A DNA stretch of 64,000 bases from Craspedostauros australis (GCA_026770025.1 JAMXDE010000003.1:496001-560000), one strand, 5' to 3'. Shown: positions 33,279 through 46,100, counted from the stretch's first letter. Notes: generated by a model not told the origin, from the sequence alone. Numbers and translations: made by a program.

Positions 33279-34187
33279 GTGTATGGACAGTGCAGCCGGA
33301 ACGGTTTCGCCGGAGCTGGCGAACGCTCAACTATCAATGCCAAGAACCTTCCTCGGGCATTCCGCGCCTTCCCAGATGTAAATGCTGCCGTGTTCAGTCA
33401 TTTTGCTGTGACCGGCAATCGCATCTTTTCTCGTGGTTGTGGAAGTCTCATTGGCCTTGTGAACGCGAATGGTGTGCGCGAACCCGATGCCCACAGAAGC
33501 CTGTATGACCTAATTTTGGCTCACAAAACAAGGCACGAACACATCCACATCCACAACCACAACCACGATGAAATTCTCTTTCCCAGCGTCGCCCCCCCCC
33601 CCCCCCCCCCCCCCCCCCGAAGCGCACGGGGAAGCCATCACCATGGGTCACCAGCACCTCCATTCTCTCTCCCCAGAGCCCATGCGGCCAACTTGGTCGA
33701 CACAGCTGCAACAAACATGATGCTTGGTGGGACAGCTGCCCAAACCATCAACCAAAACACCAAGCACGACAACCGCCCAGGAGCAGTCCACGCTGCTTGC
33801 TCTGTCATCCACGACACTGGGAAGGCGCCATCCCCAACATTCTTTGGCCTGCCCGATGGGCACTTCTTCGCCATGGGCAAATCCCATTCTCGTGGGCACC
33901 GCAGTAGCCCTGTCGAGCTGTCCTTTCGTGCCGCTTTCGCGTCGATGGGCGATCTGGTCGATGCCAGAAGCGTCGCGACATTTTACTTCGATGGGTGCAT
34001 GTCCGGCTTCTGTTTCATGTCTGGCCACATCTTCTGGCTGCTGGGATACGTGGCCTTTCTGATGTTCGTGCATTTGATTGTGGTTGTGAAGACCGCAGGT
34101 TTCGCCGTTTCCGCCATGAAGCGACTTGTCACAACCGTTGGAGGAGTCCTCGTTCGCGGCAGAATTCCAAATGCTCGCTACCACTGA
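33279..34187 (+). CDS. Hypothetical protein, doubtful
   Basis: A 302-codon frame with no recognised domain. It contains a His-rich patch, a Pro run of about eight encoded by a 27-base C homopolymer at 33592-33618, and near the C-terminus a hydrophobic segment (about residues 246-272) that could be one membrane helix. A similar-length frame lies on the other strand (33648-34280). The homopolymer would slip readily, so either frame may be accidental. Listed because this is the longest plus-strand frame in a stretch otherwise without genes. Confidence 0.25.
   Translation: MYGQCSRNGFAGAGERSTINAKNLPRAFRAFPDVNAAVFSHFAVTGNRIFSRGCGSLIGLVNANGVREPDAHRSLYDLILAHKTRHEHIHIHNHNHDEILFPSVAPPPPPPPPRSARGSHHHGSPAPPFSLPRAHAANLVDTAATNMMLGGTAAQTINQNTKHDNRPGAVHAACSVIHDTGKAPSPTFFGLPDGHFFAMGKSHSRGHRSSPVELSFRAAFASMGDLVDARSVATFYFDGCMSGFCFMSGHIFWLLGYVAFLMFVHLIVVVKTAGFAVSAMKRLVTTVGGVLVRGRIPNARYH
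33592..33618. repeat. Poly-C tract, 27 bases
   Basis: An uninterrupted C run. Its length in the assembly is unlikely to be exact. Confidence 0.95.
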
Positions 34188-35417
34188 GAGCACACAGAAC
34201 ACCAACAACAACAACAGCAACCAAGTGCAATCAACAACAGGAACAACTATCCCTTCATGACCCAGGCCCAATGCGTTCATTATATCCTTTTTTTTCGGCC
34301 CGTGTTAAATTTTGAACGCGTTTGTCCTACCGCAGCCTACGTAAACAACTAAATCGGTACCTTCATTACTGTGCTATCGTTGGGAACCACTGAAATTATG
34401 TTTTACCTTACTTCAACGCCTTCCATGGTAGATACCCCAATTTTCTTTGCAGATATGGAATCCGCATAAGCTGGAGATCTTTTTGACCGTCTTTGGAGTG
34501 TTTCTTTCTAGGCCAGTAATTTTATTTGTGGCCTTCAAGTAGCAGCACTTCCCATGATGGGGCTTCCAGCAAAACGGACTATCGTACTAACGGACAACAT
34601 TGAAGGTACATTTACGGACAATAGTAGTGAATGCGAATTATCTAGTCGTGGTGAGGACGTCGTCTCCGACGGTTTCAAATTGTCAATACATGATTGAAAT
34701 GTCTCTCAGATGTAGTGAAACAAAGCGTGCCCTATTTAAAGCACGTTTTGAAAAGGTGCCCTATTTCAAGGCATGTATGGACACCATACAGATACGAGTC
34801 GCGACGAGAATGTCAAGGACATGACAACCATGACTAATAAAGTCGCACTCACGACCATTAGTGTTCTTCCCTTCACGAACAGTATGTCCGACTCTCAATG
34901 TCCGGCAGTTTACCGGAAGCCCCTGTGTGTGATCTTCGTACACGCCCATGGACGTTTCCTCGCCCAACACTGGTCGAGTGCTGCTCATCTTTCTGTTCGT
35001 TCTTGGAGATGATAACCTCCGGAAGAGGATGGCAATGTATCCCAGAAAGCAGAAGACAACGACAAGTGTTGCGAGTTTGATATGCAGAATAACCAATGCG
35101 ATTTCGCCCACAATCTGCGTGTTGCTGAACAGGTTCGCGCCAGTCCCGCTAGCCAAAAAACTATTCATGGGTGGTTCAGGCTCTGGTTGCGACACAATCA
35201 TCCTAACAACCCCACCGAAAGCGACACATGGCTGGATCGCCCATCTCTCAAACTTTCTTCAGGTATGAAGAAAGTGATATGTTACATGTAAACGTTGACG
35301 TTAAAATGAAGATTCCATGAAAAAATTTTGCTATTTGGATTCACTATAGGCCCTGGGTCATGAAGGGATAGTATAGAGCAATAAAATAGTAATATCAAGG
35401 CTACTATGCAATTATCT
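34188..35417. other. Intergenic, one weak minus-strand frame
   Basis: A 146-codon minus-strand frame at 34761-35201 encodes a hydrophobic stretch (about residues 32-60) that could span a membrane, with no other motif; I do not count it as a gene. AT-rich segments flank it. Confidence 0.4.
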
Positions 35418-35942
35418 TCACTTCTTCATGCATTCTGCCTGCTCTCTCTTCGATTGCAAATGATTGTTGAACTTCTGCGCCTTGGCTTCTTGGTAGATGT
35501 GCTGCTTGAACTGCACCAAATCGAACGCAGCATACTCTGGTCTGCTAGCCTTGAGTTCGGCTGGTGTCATTTCCAAATGCTTCGATTGCTTGATATCTTG
35601 GACGAGCAAGGGCTTTGCGGGAGACAGGTGCATGACGGGCTTCCCACGGATGTTGCGTCGTTGCTGAGGATGCAACGTTCGGTCATGTTCAAGTGCACGC
35701 AATTCAGTTGCAGAGCGGCCACGATTCTTGCTCAGGCGTTTGTCGAATTGCTTGAAGTATCTCGCGAACACAGCTTGCGTCATCCCTGGAACCTTGAATT
35801 GCTCCAGGACGCGGTAGTGCGCCCACGCCTCGTCCACAGACACATCCACCTCGTGGAAGATGCCGCCAATGTCGAAGTCGTTCTTCATCATTGCGCCAGC
35901 TGGATTGCAGCGCCAGGTGAATTTCGGCGTGTTGGATGCCAT
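35418..35942 (-). CDS. Unrecognised 174-residue charged protein
   Basis: A soluble, charged protein with even composition, more gene-like than its neighbours. The N-terminal half has a possible folded segment (DIGGIFHEVDVSVDEAW), the middle is rich in Arg and Lys, and the C-terminus is predicted helical and ends in KK. No domain recognised. It is the leftmost of a group of four (35.4-39.3 kb) that ends with a transposase start, so it may be an accessory gene of a DNA transposon, or an ordinary host gene. The Met at 35942 is the first in frame after an AT-rich stretch. Confidence 0.5.
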   Translation of the reverse strand: MASNTPKFTWRCNPAGAMMKNDFDIGGIFHEVDVSVDEAWAHYRVLEQFKVPGMTQAVFARYFKQFDKRLSKNRGRSATELRALEHDRTLHPQQRRNIRGKPVMHLSPAKPLLVQDIKQSKHLEMTPAELKASRPEYAAFDLVQFKQHIYQEAKAQKFNNHLQSKREQAECMKK

Positions 35943-36570
35943 CTTTCCAGCTTGCCCTTCATGTGACGATTATGATTTCAAATGCATTGCAATTTAATAG
36001 TGTCTCCAATGGTTCCTTGCCCATAGCAGTATCAGTACTGGCGCCAATGATGGCGCGCACGCAGGTGCTCTAGAGTGACGCTTAGAACAATACAATTTGA
36101 AGCAGTCGTGTGTTTGTTCACACCATCACACAGCCACAAAGCTGGACCCAATGCTCCATCTTTCCCTCCCCGTTCACAATCTCACAACAGAAAGCTGGCC
36201 CATGTGTTTCTTGCCACGGCAGTCTTGGTCATGTGCAGCGACCTGCTGAATAGTTTTGCACATACATGCCGAGATCATTGTACAGAAACCACAATAGCTC
36301 TGATTTGGTTCGAATGTCTGGTGAACAATCCTCCCAATTTCATGGTCCTTCTTCCGTTCAGACTTGGCGGGCATCCGGTCTGAAATGCAGCATTGGTTCC
36401 CTCGCTGATGGTTTTTGTCCGACGGAATCGCAAGCTGTCGCGAGCACTCGTATGATGTGAAGCTGGAACCACGCGATGATTCGTTCACAACCTCTGCGGA
36501 AAGTAACAACACGGCCAACTCCTCAACAGCAGCGCTTCCAAACAACATCATCTCATAATCTCCACCGATA

Positions 36571-37924
36571 ATGCAAGACACCAGCTTCAGCAAGAACGAT
36601 CGTAAGTGTCTGGCCGAGAGCATCGCTCGAGCTGTTGAGAAGATTGGCAAGAGTCGACAGCAAGTTAGATTCTCAAGAGAAGTTTGTGACGACGACAACG
36701 CTCTGTTTGGTGCACCAGGATCCAATCGTCGCGTGCAGAGCAGTCGGTTGTTCAGCGGGCTCAAGAAGCGGACGATCACGAGCTACATGTCGCTCCTTCG
36801 CAAATCGCAAATCGAAGTCGGCAAAGGGACTCTCGCCGAGCTCAAGGAGCATGAGAAGAAGACAAAGGAGAAGGACTCGGACAGTTCGGATGCCTCGGAT
36901 GCCTCGGATCACTCAGATGGCTTGGGCAGTTCAGATGGGTCGCACACGGATGATGTCGGTGACAGTGTTGATGATCTTGTTGACGCGGTTAATGGCATCT
37001 CACTACAACCGCCCGTTGCTCCTTCTTCTGTGAACAAAACCTCCGTCCGAGCTCCGCCATCAACAGCTGCCATTCACAAACCACCACTCCAACGCAACAC
37101 TGTACACATGAATCTCGACGGGATGTCCACCCCAAGCAAGGATCAGCTCTTGCCAAACCGGGTGGAGACGCCACAGCGCGCCTTCGGACCGCCATCGTTC
37201 GCTTCGCCGGCCCCTTCCTTTGCTTCCCCTGGCATGTCTGCCCGTGGACTTGGGGAGGCCAATGTTGGAAACGATGCGCTCGCTTCTCTTTTTGCCAATG
37301 CCCAAGACGGAACAAAAGAGAACCCGTACAAAATCCCGGTTAATACCAGGTTCCCCGAACGCAACGGTCCCTTTCTCATTGACCACGTCAATGACGTTGC
37401 TGTGAAGAATGCGAACTTCTCGGGTTATCACATTCGGGTGCCGACTTCCCTCCACGACATCAAGGAGTGGACGGCAACAATCCCTGTATCCGCCCCCAGC
37501 CTCTCCGAGCGTGCAATCATGATTCGCGGCCCAAGCACCTCCGGCTGGCATCGCGACGCAGAGCGCTACTACGCTGGGGACGAAGATTGCGGAACGGCAA
37601 AAAAACGCCCTGGGTTCTACGATCGCAAGCATCCAGGCCTCCCAAGAACGTCAGTTCTCGTACTGGCTTGTGATTTTTCCGATCAACGTCCGGTTCGATC
37701 ACACCGTGTTCCCACGGCTCATTGACAACACCATCGTGACCCACTTGTCTCTCCAGCGTGCCAGTGAAGGCACAACAGAGCTTGGGCGTGTGACCTACGG
37801 AGCTTCTGTGTATTGGAAGGTGGCTTTGCAAGGCGGCCGCTTGAATTCAGTGCCCAAACCGACCGCAATGGCAAAGTACCTCGAGTTGTTTGACGAAGAG
37901 GATGGCAATGGCGCTGGCGCATGA
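36571..37924 (+). CDS. Unrecognised acidic protein, frame change at an A7 run
   Basis: The frame from 36571 runs to 37725, but protein-like sequence passes near 37600 into the frame that ends at 37924 (PINVRFDHTVFPRLIDNTIV and onward). The switch coincides with seven A residues at about 37599-37605, so it is either an assembly error in a homopolymer or a real frameshift; about 450 residues would be encoded. Residues 1-95 are basic and helical, and 96-135 are Ser/Asp-rich (repeated SDASD). A Pro/Ser-rich linker follows, then a C-terminal domain of about 180 residues starting near NPYKIPV. No family recognised. The neighbours are the 174-residue gene and the convergent KOW gene. Confidence 0.5.
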
Positions 37925-38101
37925 GGGCAGCTCAGACGAGTAGCACAGCAAGAGGAAGGAGCAACTGCCATGAGCAGTCAGCACAATCGTAACAATAATA
38001 ACTAGTGAACAAGTGAAGAGAAACGGTGCTTGGTCTGTTGCCTATTTTAGTCTCCTATTGACATGGTGGGGTTGGTGTTTGATGCGCTTTGCTGTTGCCC
38101 G

Positions 38102-38647
38102 TCACCCCATCTTGACTTTGCTCACATCAACCACACGGATGTTTGCGTCATCGCCAAGCTCCTTGCGAATATCTGTGGCCTCGTGGATCTTCTGCAGGAG
38201 AATTGTATTGAAGCTTAGAAGATCCCCGCTACGGAGAGTCATGCGGCTGTTCCCCTCCACAACACCGAGATTGCAGCAGTCGCACAACGCCATCGCGAGC
38301 TTCTCAACCATTTTGTTGATGTCAGGCTGTTGTTTCATGATTGCCTCGGCTCTGTTTGCTGGGATCTTGCGGCGCTTGACGTTCTCCTTGTTGATGGCAG
38401 TCGCCTTCTGCTCGCCATCGTGGAGCTGCAAGACGACTGGAAGGCGAGTCTTGGTTGGCTTCTTGTCCACGTTCACCCACCCAATCAGACCCTTGTACTT
38501 GCCGCCAATGACGGAAATTGGTTTGCCTTTCATCACCATCCTGCTCTGTAATTGGTTGATTTGTGATGGCATCGTGCGTTCCTCGACAGTAACATGGGCA
38601 ACAGCAACAACGGGCGCAATCACGACGATCTGTGTCATGCCTACCAC
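38102..38647 (-). CDS. KOW-motif protein, 181 residues
   Basis: Residues 38-62 fit a KOW motif, an SH3-like beta-barrel strand pair: KGKPISVIGGKYKGLIGWVN, with the invariant Gly and the hydrophobic alternation. In known families (ribosomal L24/L26, Spt5/NusG) KOW binds RNA or protein; what it does here is unknown. The rest is charged and helical with a CDCC cluster near residue 127. The N-terminal 25 residues are hydrophobic and unlike the rest, so Met26 or Met37 may be the true start. It is convergent with the acidic-protein gene, with 177 bp between them. Confidence 0.5.
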   Translation of the reverse strand: MVGMTQIVVIAPVVAVAHVTVEERTMPSQINQLQSRMVMKGKPISVIGGKYKGLIGWVNVDKKPTKTRLPVVLQLHDGEQKATAINKENVKRRKIPANRAEAIMKQQPDINKMVEKLAMALCDCCNLGVVEGNSRMTLRSGDLLSFNTILLQKIHEATDIRKELGDDANIRVVDVSKVKMG

Positions 38648-38863
38648 TTGGCGACAATGGGTTCATCGAAACCAACGAGCAACCGTCGCAGAATGGCATC
38701 TCCCGTGTTTGCTACACGTCGCCAAACTATCTTGCTCTATCCCTGTCATAGTGCATACATGTAGTTGAATGCTTGCACGCTGCTATTTCCCGTCTTTCCG
38801 TTATTTTGGACTGATGTGTTGCCGGCGGCCGGCGCATGCCTAACACGCTCGCTAATTCAGAGC

Positions 38864-38990
38864 CAACATCATCATCACCGCCATCAGCAGCAGCAACAAC
38901 AAGACGAACATCAACGTCGCAGCACGGACAGCAACAGCAACAGCAACAGCAACAGCGATTGCGACTACGACTACGACGGAAACAAACATG
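38864..38990. repeat. Imperfect trinucleotide repeats (CAN)n
   Basis: ATC, CAG, CAA, ACAGCA and CGACTA runs in a row. They give Gln/Asn/Ser-rich frames that I do not take as genes. Confidence 0.75.
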
Positions 38991-39087
38991 GCAGCAACAG
39001 TCAATGCGCCAATCATAAGAACAACAACTCCACCAATTCACAGGATCAATCACGATAGTCAACATCATCTCATCTATTCTACGCATC

Positions 39088-39284
39088 ATGTTCCTCAGCG
39101 CAAACACCGTCCTCACGCTTGGGCTCGAGTTGGTGGGGATCCAGGACACGAAGTGGAAGGCCATTGAAGCCCTGACGGTTCTGTTCCGTCAGCATTATGG
39201 TTCCAACCCACTGGACGTCGCAGAGATTTGGTATGACTTGTGTCACACAACCATCCGTGCGGCAGCCATCGACGCACAAGAGCA
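39088..39284 (+). pseudogene. Start of a DDE transposase-like gene, cut by E3
   Basis: 66 codons before the E3 junction. They contain LTVLFRQHYGSNPLDVAEIW and then YDL, close to the N-terminal pattern (F-R-x-HFG-S-P-x3-A-x-IW-x-DL) of a DDE-type transposase family common in diatoms. The catalytic part is not found on the far side of E3 (47160 onward was read in three frames). So this is a truncated copy, and E3's two flanks do not belong together. Confidence 0.5.
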
Positions 39285-40097
39285 TGTTGGCAAGTTCCGC
39301 GCACGGTAACTTACGATCGTGGAAGGTGGTGTTGGTTGATAGTCGTTCGTTTGCTATTTCATTACTTGGCTACTCCGATCCTCTCGGTGTACGCCCGTTC
39401 TCTTGCCCGATGCTCTCGGCGCTTCAATCTGTTTCGTAGATTCAGTTCTCCGAAACGTTCCCGACACGACACGACTATGAGTCGGTGTGCGAGATCCTCT
39501 CTCGCTCCTCTCTGTATTCTCTCTCTTAACATCGTGCACTCATGCTGCACGATACTCCGTGTTCGATGCGTACTCCGCATTCGACACTCCGTTCGTTCAG
39601 TACTGGCTCCTACTCCATGAGTACTCGCCATTTGAAGTTCACCTTCTGTATCCATCATGCTGATCCTCTTCAGTCATCGGATCTTCACCTCCTGCTCTGA
39701 CTTGGAGACAGATGTCGACGTGGTGACATGATGACATCTTGTCGACGTCAGTAGGTGTCCTTCTGCTCTCCAGATGTCACGTTCCATCGGTGATGCAGTG
39801 GTCTGTCAGATGATATCGTCATCTGAGGTTTAGTTGGGAAGTACCTCGAGATTCTCTTGGTACCATTGATGGATGGACGGACGATTTTCCAATTCTCTCA
39901 GAAATCGTTATTTGCAAATTTCCTCCAGAAATCTTGCCCCTTTTGGTGTGTTCCGTTTCCCCTGTAATTCTGACGAATCACAGTATACTATCGACACGAA
40001 TGTAGTTATACCGTCCAAGTGCGTATGAGAGAATAACGGGTGAACGATGCACATATACACGTACATCTCGACATATACTCACATGTACATCTCGACA
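39285..40097 (-). repeat. E3 3' LTR
   Basis: 813 bp, TG...CA, abutting the purine tract at 40098 onward. Confidence 0.95.
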
Positions 40098-40117
40098 CCC
40101 TTCCTGTGTGCATTCGG

Positions 40118-43100
40118 TCATTCGAATGTTCTCGATGTGTCAAGGTACGACTTCTCATGTTCACGTTGCAAGTCGGCCTTGATGTTCTTGGTGAATCCGT
40201 CGCTTGTGTTCTGCTCGGATTTGACGAAAGTGATTTCGATGGTCTTGTTGGTTACCATGTTCCTCACGTAGTGATGGCGCACGTCGATGTGCCGCGATCG
40301 TTGGGATGTTGATGGGTTCTTGGCGATGAAGATTGCTCCGATGTTGTCCACACGGACCTTGATCGGTGTCTTCACTGGGACGCCCACACTTTCGAGTAGC
40401 TGTACGACGAAGAAGATTTCCTTTGCTGCTTCAGAAAGAGCAACGTATTCTGCTTTGGATGAGCTAAGTGTGACGGCCTTCTGTGCCTTGGATCGCCAAA
40501 GGATTGGTACCTTGCACAGGTATAGGATGAATCCCCCTACGCTGATTCTCGTGTTCTTGTCTCCTGCATATTCGCTATCGCAGAAGAGTTCCATGTCCCA
40601 GCCGTCGTTGTCTGGACGCGCTGGATGGATCTTCAATCCATAGTCCTTTGTATCGATCACATACTTGATGATCCGATACATCTCCTTCATTGCGGCCTTG
40701 GTGGGCCCGATCAATACCTTGGAGAGTTCCCTCACAGGGTTCGCGATGTCTGGTCGCGAGTGCTTGATGAGGAAGAGTAGCATACCGACGCCTCGGCGGT
40801 ACTCGGCATGTTCTTCCGGTCCGACTTTCTGCAGTCCATTATCTTTGGATGGTCGTACGATGATCTGACCCGGGGTTCCCGGTGTCCCATAGCGCTGCAT
40901 CTTCTCAACCTTGGTTCCGAACTCTTCGATGAGATGTCGGATGAGGTGTGGTTGACGCAATGTCGCTCTAGTCTTGTCATGGCTCAGTTCGATGTTGCAG
41001 CTGAGGTAGTCTCCGAGTCCACGCTCGATTGTCACCTTGAACTTGCTGCCTTGGATATCCTTCAGGAATGTCTCCAGTGCCTTGGAGTCTCCGCAGCAGA
41101 AGCAATCGTCCACGTAGATGGCCACGATCATGCTTCCTTCGTTCGTCTTCCTGTAGAACAGGCACGGGTCTGCTGCGCTCTGTTCGAAGTTGATATTCTT
41201 GAGGGTCGATACCAACATTTTGAACCATTGCCTGGCGCTCTGCACAAGCCCGTAGATTGGCTTGTGTAGGGTCAGGGCTTCGTCTGGTTGATGATCCATC
41301 CCGTTGGGACAGTTCATGTAGATCTCCTCGTCGAGGTCTCCATGTAGGAATGCCGTTACGACATCGACGAGTGCGCAGTCCATCTTCTTGATCAGCATGA
41401 TCACCATCATGACTCGGTAGGTCACGTCATGGATGACGGGTGAGTAATGCTCTTGGAAGTCCACTCCTGCGATTTGTGAATAGCCACATGCAACGAGCCG
41501 CGCTCGATGTGTGCCGTCACGTTTCAGCTTGAAGACCCATTTGCACTTGCAGCACCTGCGGCCGCGTGGGATGGCGTCTCGTTTGATCTTGCTGTACACC
41601 TTGCGTGTGTCCATGGAGTCGAACTCCTTCTTGATGGCTGCTCGATATCCCTTCTGATGAATGGGATCTGGGTGATTGAAGGCTCCATCGAATGTTGTTG
41701 GTTCGATGTGCTTCTCTTGTTCCTTGTTCTCGTCCTGCATCGATAGTCCGATATCGATCGCTGGTGCATCGGTGATGATTGCGTTCATCCCGTATAGTCC
41801 TGTTGTGCTATGGTGAGTGATTTCGATGTCTCCTTCATCCACGATTTCTTCGTCATCTGTAGTTTCGTTGTTGGAGTCGTTAGTCACTTCGTCATTGAGT
41901 TCGTCACTCGCGTCATTGGATGATGAATTGCTCTCATAGCCTTCTTCCTTTCGACCTCGTTCGTTGAAGTCTGCGAGCTCACGCAGAGCTCTGGGAATAC
42001 TCTTCCCTGTAGTTGATTTGGGGTTTGCTTCTCCCTTCCTGCCTCGTGCTTCGTGACGTCGGATCCTCTCCTTTCTAGCTATGTCACGCTTGCTTGGCTT
42101 GCTCGGTGGAGGTCCGGATGGTGTGCCATGTGTGGACCTCGCTGGTGTGCTCGGAGGAGTGACACCTGTGTCGTCGTCGGCTTCGTCGCCGGATGGTGTG
42201 ATCTCATCATCCTCATGATTGGATTCGCTCCAATCTTCCTCGTTGTTATGGATTAGTTGGGTCACTGCTCCATCGTCCTCATCATCCTCATCATCACTGT
42301 CTGATAGGATATGGTATCTGTTGTTATTAGCGAAAGATACTCTCTTTGCTTTCGATGTTTGACGCGTTGCCGTTCTTGGCGTTGCTCCCTTCCGTCCGAT
42401 GGTTGTGAAGCCGTCTGCGTCCGTTGTCTCTGTTTCGTTGGATATGTTCGGTGCTGGTGCCCAGCCACGGAACTGTCCGTATGATTGGTTGAGCCACTTA
42501 ATGTCACGTGAACAAATGAGTGACTTGGTTGATGGTCTGTACATGTTATAGACCCCTGATGCGTGTTGGTGTGCATATCCGATGAACACCATCTCTTCTC
42601 CTCTATTCTTGAGCTTGGCGGTAATCCCGCCGTAGGTAGTCTTCACAACACCCACCTCTCCGAAAGTGCGGAGTGCATCCGCGTATGGTGGATCGTTGCC
42701 GAAGAATTGTCGATGTGGTGACTCCTTTTGATTCTTCGCTACGGTGATGTTTGCGATGGCGGTGGCAGTGCTAGCAGCTGCTGCCCACAGGCCATGCCTA
42801 TATTCTTCGTCGAGCTGTGCTCCGTTGAGCATGGAGCGGATCTTGGTGTAGAGGTACGCGAACTTGCGTTCTACTCTACCGTTCTGTTGCGGTGTGTTCG
42901 ATGCCGTGAATTCGAATTTCACGTTCAGTCCTGCATCGATGAGAATATCCTGCGTGGATTTGTTCTCTCCGCTGTTGTCACCTCGGAAGATGATCTGTTG
43001 GTCACCTGTGTGTGACTTGATCGTTTGGATGAATCGTTTGATGTACCCTGGTTGATCACTCTTGTTCTTGAGGAAGAAACTCCAGCAGTGATCCGTGCAG

Positions 43101-46100
43101 TCGTCCACGATCAGGGTCCAGTAGCGTTTATCTCCGAAGCTTATGTGTTTAGTGTAACTAATGTCAATGAAGAGCCGTTCGCCACGGCGAGTTGCTCTTG
43201 GAATGGTTGCCTTCGGGATGTTCTTCACTCTTGCGTTCGCGACCGCGCAGTCGCGACATACCGGCATCTCGCCGATAATCTTCCATCCGTATTGGGCGGC
43301 TGTTCGCTTCATGGTTTCGAGTGGCGCGTGGCCGAGCATTCGATGCAGGTTCACCGCGCTGATCTCCTTGGATGGATTCTTGACGATGGCTGTACAAGTC
43401 TTGTCGTCGTTCGTTGGCATGATGGGATGCATCTGCACTCCCGTGATGAATCCGTTGGCTGTGGGGAAGACTCGGTCGAATACGATCTTCGTTCCGGATC
43501 CGTTGATGATGTCCATCAGGATGCCGTTGTTACCAAGCTGATAACCGTTGTACAGAGCCTTGTTCGTGGAGAAAAGGTTCACCGCCATTTTCGGTGTGTA
43601 CTTTACATCATCGAGCCGGATGGTGTGGCCAGTGTTGTCTCGTTGCTTGACCTTCAAGCGAATGGATCCCATTTTGGGAGAATCCAGCTTCGTGCTGTCT
43701 CCCACTTGGACAAAGGACTTGACGTACCGCACGTTGAAGAGAGCGGCGTCTGAATTGACGATGTGACACGAAGCTCCGCTGTCGGCGAGCCAGGTGTCCT
43801 TGTTGACCTTGTCCTTGTATCTGGTGCTCAGCTCGTGGAGCTGCTCCACGGCTGCCGCAGCTATCTCGTCGTCGAAGCTGCCGTCATCGTCATCCTCGTG
43901 AACTCCATCTTCGTTGTATGGATTGTGATGTTCCTCGTCATCCATGTCGTCGGGTAGTTGTGCGTAGTCCGATGGAATCGTGTTGTTTCGATGTGATCCT
44001 GTGGCTGGATCGTATGGGTGGACGCGTGGTCGCTCGCGCAAGAGCACACGCATGCATCCTCCAAGGATGTAATGCAGATCCGTCTCTGGGATCGTCTCTG
44101 TTTCGTTCGCTTCCAGTATGCGATTGATGACGACCGTGTTGGCGAGAATCTCTTCGATTGATCTGAAGTTCTCGGATAGGATGGATCCCATCATGTTCAC
44201 CCATATTGGTCTGAGCACTCCTTGCACATGCCCTGGGAAGAGGTTCGTTCCTGCTTCCATTACTGCATCGAAGATGAGTTGCTTCTGGATCACCATTGCT
44301 GTTTCTGTTGCGTATGGGAGGGTGTAATGACGATGAATGTGGTTGGATTCGTTGGGATTCTCAATCGCTGGAAATTCGATGTCTCTTGGATAGACGACGC
44401 GCTCGTTTGGATTGAAGCTGTCGTCCGGATGATCTTCGGTATCATCGCTGTCATCTTCGTCGAAGATGCCCGATCTGTTGTTCCCCGCCGCTGGAGGAGG
44501 CGGCGCCGCGCCGCTGTTCGTTTCGTCTTGGCCTCTGTCGTCGGCCTCTTCACTCATGGCCTCTTCGATGTCGCTATCGTTGGCCTCGCTGTCCATCTCA
44601 GCTTCGTCGCCGTATGAACCGATCAGGTCGTGCGCGTTGAAGCAGCATTCGTAGCTTACTTCGCGTCTTGGATCCACCTCGTGGATGATTGGCTCCTCAC
44701 TGAGCCACGCCGGGACGATCTCATCGCCCTGCACTTCGTCGTCATTCCCGACGCACTCGAAGTTATCGAAGAAGGAGTCTTCGATGTAGTCGTCGGACAC
44801 CAACATGCAGAGTGGCAAATCCTTTGCCGAGAGTACCATCTCGTACCCGCTCTTGTCGTGTCCTTCCGTAGCCGCGTTGGCTTGTTCGTTGGCCTTCTTG
44901 TTCTCGTTGAACTTCTTCTTTCGGCACTCCGCCTCGCGGTGTCCAAAGATGCCACAGTAGTTGCACTTCCCGTTGAAGCCGCTTCCTTTGTTGCGATTGT
45001 TGTTGCGCTTTCCGTTCATCTTGTTGTTGTTTTTCTTGTTGTTCGATTTCTTGCGTTCTGGACAATCGGCGGATCTATGGCCATACACGCCACAGTTGTG
45101 GCAAGTACCCTTAAAGTTACCGGTGCTCGTAAAGCCGGTGTCGTTGCTCTTCGTGTTACTGTCTTGGAAGTCGTCGACGTATGCCTTGCCTCCTCTGTGA
45201 GTGGCGTATGCAGTACGGAGTACTCCTCTGATCGTGTTGATGGTAATCAGTTCCGGATTGAACGTGAGTTGGAGTTGGAAGTTCACGATGTGAGTTCTGT
45301 ACTCGTTGCTCACCGTGCTGAGGATTTGCATGATCATTTCCTCGTCTGTGATCTCGTACTTGACATCGTGGAGACGCGATCGTAGACTCTCGAGGCGTGT
45401 GATGTAGATGTCGGGGTCCGTGTCTCTCTTCATCCTTTCGTTGTTGAATTGGCGCTTGAGTTTGATCTTCGTCACCGCATCGGATGGTCGGAACTTCTCC
45501 GCGAGAACGTTCCACGCTGCGTGTGCGTCTCCTTCGGGGTAGTCGTCGGAGATGCATTGGTTGATGTACTGGATGGCCTGCTTTCCTTTTCCTTTCTCTG
45601 CATCCATCATGAGGATCAGATCGCTGAAGCAGTCGCATCCCAGCTCGTAGATCTCTTCCATCGCATCCTTGTCATCGCCGGTGGCTGCCGCGATCTCACT
45701 CACTGTTGGCACCTTGGTTTTGCCCAACATCACGTCTCTCGTCTTCTGTGCACGAGCGTATGCTTTCGCTTGGGACTCCCATGCGCTGTAGTCTTCCTGT
45801 TCACCGCTGAACATCGGCGCCTTGATGCGTCGCTTGTTCATGTTGGCTGATGTCGCCATGTTGATTCGTTGTTTCGTTGTAGGTGCGCTCGCGCCCTTGA
45901 TTTCCGTCTGTTTCTGTGTTGTCACTTTTTCGATTTTCGCCTGTTGTTGCGCGGAGATTGTTTTCGTCACAAATTCTCCTCCTGGTGGTGTCTCACTTTT
46001 ACCACCTCGTTTGGCTGTGCGAATGCTCTTCGTCACACCAGTCTCCTCTTGCTTGATCGCCTTGAAGATCCTCTCCTCCTCGCGATGTAGCCTCGCAGAC

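Noticed and set aside
33648-34280. 210-codon minus-strand frame across the poly-C tract
   Set aside because: It contains a Gly run encoded by the homopolymer, has no motif and overlaps an equally weak plus-strand frame.
38765-39058. Gln/Asn/Ser-rich frame
   Set aside because: Made entirely of trinucleotide repeats; open in several frames at once.
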